Below, piece by piece: positions 59,058 through 64,000 of a stretch of 64,000 bases of DNA. Both the position numbers and the translations under genes were made by a program. The DNA is from AC-32 sp045806105 (GTDB lineage Bacteria > Actinomycetota > Thermoleophilia > Gaiellales > Gaiellaceae): the NCBI GenBank assembly GCA_045806105.1, contig JBJMJY010000002.1:1-64000 (forward strand), written 5' to 3'. The notes under the pieces were generated by a model. It was not told the DNA's origin and searched no databases. It saw only the letters and a list, made by a program, of their open reading frames with translations. Position 1 is the first letter of the stretch, and each line of letters opens with the position of its first letter.

Positions 59058-59960
59058 ATGCTGCTCGCCTTCGACTGGACGCAGCTCGCCCAGCAGATCG
59101 TGATCGGGCTCGCTTCGGGCGGCGTCTGGGCGACGCTCGCGGTCGCGCTCGTCCTGATCTATCGCTCGACCGGCGTGATCAACTTCGCGCAGGGCGAGAT
59201 GGCGATGTTCTCGACCTTCGTCGCCTGGTCGCTCGTCCACCACGGCCTCTCGTACTGGGGGGCGTTCTTCGTCACCGTCGCGATCTCGTTCGCCGGCGGG
59301 GTGGCGGTCGAGCGCGCCGTCATCCGGCCGGTGGAGCGGGCGCCTGTGCTGACGGTCGTGATCGTGACGCTCGGGCTCTTCTTCGTGGTCAACGGCGCGG
59401 CGCGCTGGATCTGGACGCCGGAGACGCGCAGCCTCCCGAACGCCTTCTCGACGCGGCCGATCGACGTCGCGGGGGTGGCGTTCTCGATCCAGGACCTCGG
59501 CACGATCGCCGTCTCGCTGGGCGCCGTCGCGCTGCTCTGGCTCTTTTTCCGCTTCACCAAGCTCGGCCTCGCCTCGCGCGCCGCGGCGCTGAACCCGGAG
59601 GCGAGCCGCCTCGTGGGCGTGCGCGTGAGCTGGATGCTCGCCCTCGGCTGGGGCCTCGCCGCCGCGATGGGCGCCGTCTCGGGAATGCTGACGGCGCCGG
59701 CGCTCGCGAGCTTCGACCAGAACCTGATGCAGCCGGTGCTCCTCTACGCCTTCGCGGGCGCCGTGCTCGGCGGGATCGACAATCCGCTCGGCGCGGTCGT
59801 CGGGACGCTGCTGCTCGGCGTGCTGGTCAACCTGCTCGGGACCTACGTCGACTGGATCGGCAGCGAGCTGCGGCTGCCGGTCGCGCTTGCGGTGATCCTC
59901 GGCGTGCTGCTCATCCGTCCCGCCGGCCTCTTCGGCCGGCCCGCGGAGACGAGAGTCTGA
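59058..59960 (+). CDS. livH: Branched-chain amino-acid ABC permease LivH
   Basis: A 300-residue permease with about 8 helices. IGLASGGVWATLAVALVLIY and STGVINFAQGEMAMFSTFVA are the LivH hallmark, and GAVLGGIDNPLGAVVGTLLL marks the second half. It forms the membrane channel with LivM. ATG 59058. Its TGA stop overlaps the livM ATG by one base. Confidence 0.9.
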   Translation: MLLAFDWTQLAQQIVIGLASGGVWATLAVALVLIYRSTGVINFAQGEMAMFSTFVAWSLVHHGLSYWGAFFVTVAISFAGGVAVERAVIRPVERAPVLTVVIVTLGLFFVVNGAARWIWTPETRSLPNAFSTRPIDVAGVAFSIQDLGTIAVSLGAVALLWLFFRFTKLGLASRAAALNPEASRLVGVRVSWMLALGWGLAAAMGAVSGMLTAPALASFDQNLMQPVLLYAFAGAVLGGIDNPLGAVVGTLLLGVLVNLLGTYVDWIGSELRLPVALAVILGVLLIRPAGLFGRPAETRV

Positions 59961-60973
59961 TGCGCCGCCGTGCGCTCGGGATCGCCCTGTGGCTGGTCTT
60001 AGTCGCGGCCGTCCTCGTCCTGTACGCCTTCGCGCCGCGCCTCGTCAGCGACTTCCATTCGCGCGACCTCGCCCAGGCCGGGATCTTCTTCATCGCGATC
60101 GTCGGGCTCAACCTGCTCACCGGCTACACGGGCCAGATCTCGCTCGGCCACGGCGCGCTGATGGCGGTCGGCGGCTACACGACGGCCGCGCTGATGGTGC
60201 ACGAGCACTGGCGCGACGTCTGGACGATCCCGCTCGCCGGGCTCGCCGCGGGCGTCGTCGGCTTCCTGATCGGCCTGCCGGCGCTCCGGCTGTCCGGCCT
60301 CTACCTCGCCCTCGCGACCTTCGCCTTCGCGATCGCGATGCCGTCGCTGCTGAAGAAGTTCTCGGGCCTGACCGGCGGCGGGCAGGGCCTACGCATGCTC
60401 GAAGATGCGCCGCTGCAGATCACCGGGATCAGCGGGACGGTCACGATCTTCGGCCACTCGACGACGCAGAACCACTTCCTCTACTACCTCGCGTGGGGCA
60501 TCGGCCTCGTCGGGTTCGCGGTCGCATGGCTGCTCGTCCGCGGCCGCGTCGGGCGCACCTTCCGCGCGGTGCGCGACAGCGAGGTCGCCGCGGCCTCGGC
60601 CGGAATCAACCTCGCGTGGGCGAAGACGTTGGCCTTCGCGATCAGCGGCGTCTACGCCGGGGTCGCGGGCGCGCTGCTCGCGATCCAGAACGAGATCGTG
60701 AACCCGCTCTCCTTCACGTTCCTGCTCTCGATCCTGCTCCTCGTGGGCACCGTCGTGGGGGGCCTCGGCTCCCTGCCCGGCATGGTTGTCGGCGCCTTCT
60801 TCGTCGTGTACCTCCCCGACGTCTCGACCCGCGTCTCGACTGCGCCCGGCGTTCCGGACTTCGTCTACGGCGCCGCGATCATCGTCGTGATGATCCTGCT
60901 GCCGACCGGGGCCGGGGGCCTGCTGAGACGGGTTGCGAGACCTCTAACAAGGCGGCTATACCTTCGTCCCTAG
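59960..60973 (+). CDS. livM: Branched-chain amino-acid ABC permease LivM
   Basis: A 337-residue permease with about 9-10 helices. GLNLLTGYTGQISLGHGALM is the LivM signature; the second half has AASAGINLAWAKTLAFAISG and GTVVGGLGSLPGMVVGAFFV. ATG 59960. livK follows seven bases after the stop. Confidence 0.9.
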   Translation: MRRRALGIALWLVLVAAVLVLYAFAPRLVSDFHSRDLAQAGIFFIAIVGLNLLTGYTGQISLGHGALMAVGGYTTAALMVHEHWRDVWTIPLAGLAAGVVGFLIGLPALRLSGLYLALATFAFAIAMPSLLKKFSGLTGGGQGLRMLEDAPLQITGISGTVTIFGHSTTQNHFLYYLAWGIGLVGFAVAWLLVRGRVGRTFRAVRDSEVAAASAGINLAWAKTLAFAISGVYAGVAGALLAIQNEIVNPLSFTFLLSILLLVGTVVGGLGSLPGMVVGAFFVVYLPDVSTRVSTAPGVPDFVYGAAIIVVMILLPTGAGGLLRRVARPLTRRLYLRP

Positions 60974-60980
60974 AGGGGCT

Positions 60981-62192
60981 ATGGAGAGGACGACCTATCT
61001 GTTGGCGTGCGCTGTGGGCGCGCTCGTGCTTGCGGCCGTCGCGGCCGGCGCGGCCTCGGAGACCGGCGTGACCTCGTCGCAGGTGCTGATCGGCGGCACG
61101 ACCCCGCTGAGCGGCAACGCCTCCGCGTACCAGTCCGTCGCGAAGGGTGCGGCCGCCTACTTCCGCTACGTCAACGCCCACGGCGGTGTGAACAAGCGCA
61201 AGATCAAGTACGTCTACAAGGACGACGGCTACGACCCGTCCAAGACCGCCGAGAAGACCCGCGAGCTCGTCCAGCAGGACAAGGTTTTCGCGATCTTCAA
61301 CAGCCTCGGCACCGAGCAGAACCTCGCGACGCGCGCCTACCTCAACGCTGTCAAGGTGCCGCAGCTCTTCGTCGCCAGCGGCGCGACCACCTTCGGCAAG
61401 GACTACAAGCAGTACCCGTGGACGATCGGGTACCAGCCGAACTACCGCGCGGAGGGCACGATCTACGGCCGCTACGTCGCCAAGACGAGCCCGAAGGCAC
61501 GCATCGGCGTCCTCTACCAGAACGACGACTACGGCAAGGATTTGCTCGCGGGCCTGCGGAACGGCCTGGGCAAGAAAGCGAAGCTGATCAAGTCGAAGCA
61601 GAGCTACGACGTCACCGACGATCAGGTGCAGTCGCAGGTCGCGAGGCTGAAGGCCGCGAAGGTGAACACGGTGATGCTCTTCGCGACGCCGAAGTACGCG
61701 ATCCAGACGTTCGTCTACGCGAGCAGGATCGGGTGGCGGCCCCGGGTCTACGTCAATGCGGTCTCCAGCGCCGCCAACATCATGGGCCTCGCCACCGCCG
61801 GGACGCGCAAGAAGCAGACCGAGGGCTCGCTCTCGATCGTCTTCCTCAAGGACCCAACCGACGTCCACTGGAGGAAGGACCCGGGCGCGAAGCTCTACCG
61901 CTCGATCATGAAGCGCTACAAGGGTGGCAACCCGAACGATGTCTACGCCGTCTACGGCATGTCGGCGGCGCACACCTTCGTCGCCGCGCTGAAGAAGGCG
62001 GGCAAGAACCCGACGCGCGCCTCGATCATGCGGGCCGCCACAAGCCTGAACGTCAAGAACGACCCGTTCCTACTCCCGGGCGTGACCATCCACACGAGCA
62101 AGTCGGATCACTTCCCGCTCGACCAGGCGAAACTCCAGCGCTACCACAACGGCCATTGGGCCTCATTCGGCGGGTTGTTCCGAGTCAGGTAG
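60981..62192 (+). CDS. livK: Branched-chain amino-acid binding protein LivK-like
   Basis: A 403-residue type I periplasmic-binding-fold protein with signal peptide (about 1-25). IGGTTPLSGNASAYQSVAKG, YKDDGYDPSKTAEKTRELVQ and VLYQNDDYGKDLLAGLRNGL are typical of HAAT receptors. There is no lipobox Cys, so retention at the surface must come from the uncleaved signal helix or from association with LivHM. Many receptors of this family take aromatic acids, amides or urea rather than leucine, so the ligand is not certain. Overlaps the convergent DMT gene by eight bases. Confidence 0.9.
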   Translation: MERTTYLLACAVGALVLAAVAAGAASETGVTSSQVLIGGTTPLSGNASAYQSVAKGAAAYFRYVNAHGGVNKRKIKYVYKDDGYDPSKTAEKTRELVQQDKVFAIFNSLGTEQNLATRAYLNAVKVPQLFVASGATTFGKDYKQYPWTIGYQPNYRAEGTIYGRYVAKTSPKARIGVLYQNDDYGKDLLAGLRNGLGKKAKLIKSKQSYDVTDDQVQSQVARLKAAKVNTVMLFATPKYAIQTFVYASRIGWRPRVYVNAVSSAANIMGLATAGTRKKQTEGSLSIVFLKDPTDVHWRKDPGAKLYRSIMKRYKGGNPNDVYAVYGMSAAHTFVAALKKAGKNPTRASIMRAATSLNVKNDPFLLPGVTIHTSKSDHFPLDQAKLQRYHNGHWASFGGLFRVR

Positions 62193-63111
62193 TCGCGAGC
62201 CCGGGCTCTGTCCGGGGCGGCACGCGCACGAGCTGGCGCCGGCGCACCGGCAGCAGGCTGATCACGCCGACCGTGATCGCGACGCCGAGCCACTGCGTCC
62301 AGCGCAGCTGGTCGTCGAAGACGTAGACCCCCACGAGCGCGGCCGTGACCGGGAACGCGAGCTCGCCGATCGCCGCGAGCACGGCCGGAGTACGGCGCAG
62401 ACCGACGTAGTAGAGGTTCAGCGCGAGGAAGCCCGTGACGAGGGCGAGCACCGCGATCCAGAAGCTGTCGTGTAGGTTCGAGTAGGCGGCGGCGCCAACG
62501 ATCGGCAGCACGCAGGCGCTCGCGATCAGGCCGAAGCCGAAGCGGACGGTCGAGACGTGCTCGAAGGCGAGCTTGCGTCCGAGGTACCGGCCGAAGACCG
62601 TGCCCATGCCCCAGAGCGCAGCGGCGGCGAGCGTCTCGACGATCGGCGTCAGCCCGTGGGCGTGCGGGTCGAGGGGATGCGGCAGCGCGATCAGCCAGAC
62701 GCCCGCGAGGGCGGGGAGGAGGACCCAGGCGAAGCCGCGCCTCGGCTGTTCGCCGAGCACGAGCCACGCGCCGAAGACGGCGATCAGCGGCTGCACCTTC
62801 TGCAGCACGACGACGGTGATGAAGTCGCCGTGGAAGAGCGCCTTCGTGAAAAGGATCGTCGCGATCGCCGAGGCGCCTGCGCCGACCACGATCCCGGCGC
62901 CCACGTAGGGCCAGCCGGCGCGCCAGAGCGCCGTGAACGCGGCGGCCGCGAGTGGCAGCGTCATCGCCACCAGCACCACGTGCTCCCCGAAGACGATCGT
63001 GTAGGCGGAGGTCGAGTCGGAGAGCGGCTTGCGGATGACGCCGTCGAGGCCCCACATCGCGGCCGCCAGGCTGACGAGCACGACCCCGGGGAGGAGGTCC
63101 AATCTCCTCAC
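62185..63111 (-). CDS. EamA/DMT-family transporter
   Basis: A 308-residue drug/metabolite transporter with 10 helices in two EamA repeats. Marks: VVLVSLAAAMWGLDGVIRKP at the first helix, FITVVVLQKVQPLIAVFGAW at the end of repeat 1 and VLAAIGELAFPVTAALVGVY at the end of repeat 2. It may export an amino acid or other metabolite. GTG 63111 overlaps the lysA stop by four bases, so the two are co-translated; lysine-pathway product export is conceivable. Confidence 0.85.
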   Translation of the reverse strand: MRRLDLLPGVVLVSLAAAMWGLDGVIRKPLSDSTSAYTIVFGEHVVLVAMTLPLAAAAFTALWRAGWPYVGAGIVVGAGASAIATILFTKALFHGDFITVVVLQKVQPLIAVFGAWLVLGEQPRRGFAWVLLPALAGVWLIALPHPLDPHAHGLTPIVETLAAAALWGMGTVFGRYLGRKLAFEHVSTVRFGFGLIASACVLPIVGAAAYSNLHDSFWIAVLALVTGFLALNLYYVGLRRTPAVLAAIGELAFPVTAALVGVYVFDDQLRWTQWLGVAITVGVISLLPVRRRQLVRVPPRTEPGLATT

Positions 63112-64000
63112 GATCGGCTGAGCGTAGCTTCCTCGTAGCGCAAGAGGTCGTCGACGGTCTCGCGACGGCGGATGACACGCGCCTCGCCGTCGGCCACGAG
63201 CACGGCGGCCGGGCGCGGGACCGAGTTGTAGTTCGAGCCCATCGAGAGCGTGTAGGCGCCGGTGGCGGGCACCGCGAGCAGATCGCCGCGGTGCGGCTCC
63301 GGGAGCAGCGCCCCTTCGATCAGCACGTCGCCGGACTCGCAGTGCTTGCCCGCGACGTCGTACGCCTGCGCCCGCTCCTCGTCCGCTCGGTTCGCGAGCA
63401 GCGCGCTGTAGCGCGCGCCGTACAGCTGCGGACGCGGGTTGTCCGACATGCCGCCGTCGACCGCGACGTAGGTCAGCTCCGGGCTCGCGCGTTTCACCAC
63501 GCCGACGCGGTAGAGCGTTACGCCGGCGCGGCCGACCAGCGAGCGCCCCGGCTCGAGGATCACCTGTGGGGGCTCGCCTGGCCACGCCTGCGCTAGCCGG
63601 GCGAGCAGCTCGGAGACGAAGTCCCGGATCGGCGGCGGCTCGTCCCCATCGACGTAGCGGATCCCCAGGCCGCCGCCGAGGTCGACGACCGCCGGCTCCC
63701 AGCCGAGCTCGTCGCGGGCGCGGGTCAGGAACGGCCCGAGCCAGTCGACGGTCTCGAGCCCCGCCTCCATGTGCAGCAGCTGCGAGCCGATGTGCAGGTG
63801 GATGCCGCGAGGCTCGAGGCCCGCAGCTCGAGCGGCCGCGACCGCCTGCAGCGCCTGGTCGGGCGGCAGCCCGAACTTCGACCCCTCGTGGGCGGTGCGG
63901 ATCTTCTCGTGCGTGTCCGCCGCGATTCCCGGGGTCACGCGCACGAGCACCTCGCGCACGCCCGCGGCCGCGGCCCGCTCGACCTCGTCGAGCGCGTCGA
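63108..64000 (-). CDS. lysA: Diaminopimelate decarboxylase, 3' part
   Basis: The last about 297 residues of a fold-type III PLP decarboxylase that makes lysine from meso-diaminopimelate. Seen: GIHLHIGSQLL, VVDLGGGLGIRYVDGD (PLP phosphate loop), ILEPGRSLVGRAGVTLY, KHCESGDVLIEGALLPE (catalytic Cys/Asp), and YNSVPRPAAVLV. The N-terminal barrel part with the PLP lysine lies beyond the window edge. The frame stays open to base 64000. Confidence 0.9.
   Translation of the reverse strand, partial: DALDEVERAAAAGVREVLVRVTPGIAADTHEKIRTAHEGSKFGLPPDQALQAVAAARAAGLEPRGIHLHIGSQLLHMEAGLETVDWLGPFLTRARDELGWEPAVVDLGGGLGIRYVDGDEPPPIRDFVSELLARLAQAWPGEPPQVILEPGRSLVGRAGVTLYRVGVVKRASPELTYVAVDGGMSDNPRPQLYGARYSALLANRADEERAQAYDVAGKHCESGDVLIEGALLPEPHRGDLLAVPATGAYTLSMGSNYNSVPRPAAVLVADGEARVIRRRETVDDLLRYEEATLSRS

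Overview
The window is very GC-rich DNA with many GTG and TTG starts, four-base GTGA/TTGA gene overlaps, a SigB/SigF-type sigma factor, a PspA-PspAA pair, an F420-type PPOX protein and lipobox lipoproteins. This points to a high-GC actinobacterium. The gene mix would fit a soil or sediment Thermoleophilia/Gaiellales-like lineage, but that is inference; no rRNA is present to settle it. It reads as ordinary chromosome: no phage, IS element, CRISPR array or origin was seen.

Layout. 1-537: end of a fibronectin-III protein. 534-12705: an exopolysaccharide/cell-surface glycan locus (polyprenyl-phosphate sugar transferase, ATP-grasp enzyme, secreted beta-helix protein, FemAB/CelD-like acetyltransferase, polysaccharide deacetylase, O-antigen ligase/polymerase, Wzz-like protein with a degenerate tyrosine-kinase domain, flippase, glycosyltransferase). 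12820-17810: sigma factor, membrane-anchored HicB-like protein, Pro-rich membrane protein, second glycosyltransferase, secreted protein, CBS protein. 18056-19835: tRNA-Ser, serS and a cytochrome c lipoprotein. 21379-24635: an envelope-stress block, htpX-pspAB facing pspA-pspAA, with a truncated response regulator in front of pspA. 24616-28136: MBL-fold hydrolase, thioredoxin-fold protein, O-methyltransferase, tRNA-Ala, GNAT and GH3 enzyme. 28149-30762: cysteine-synthase-like enzyme and a scarred patch of gene fragments. 30816-34554: NlpC/P60 peptidase, Fur/Zur-type regulator with ZIP metal transporter, YdjM-like membrane protein. 34684-38390: glyoxylate-shunt operon (aceB, aceA, GntR regulator) behind a promoter flanked by two palindromes. 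38460-45477: broken GFA/TPR genes, DoxX, LysR, FtsX-type ABC permease and a two-domain ABC ATPase interrupted by an amber stop. 45482-48086: sulfite-oxidase-like enzyme, macro-domain protein, an N-terminally unclear ORF. 48083-57404: NrtR-like regulator facing an MFS transporter, MoaD/BNR pair, PPOX, HMG-CoA lyase, PLP decarboxylase, GNAT, adenylate cyclase, thioredoxin/glycosidase-like YyaL protein. 57407-62192: complete liv-type branched-chain amino-acid ABC operon behind two near-identical palindromic operators. 62185-64000: DMT transporter and lysA (runs off the window).

Three themes stand out. First, regulation can be read directly in several intergenic regions (aceBA, liv, NrtR/MFS, zur/ZIP, the 4.5 kb divergent pair). 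Second, at least seven genes are truncated, frameshifted or fused (at 17.9, 24.1, 26.4, 29.1, 29.7, 38.5-38.9 and 44.4 kb, possibly 47.2 kb), an unusual density of recent gene decay with no mobile element to explain it. Third, several proteins keep a family fold but have lost catalytic or partner elements (kinase without P-loop, Nudix regulator without Nudix glutamates, HicB without HicA but with a membrane anchor).
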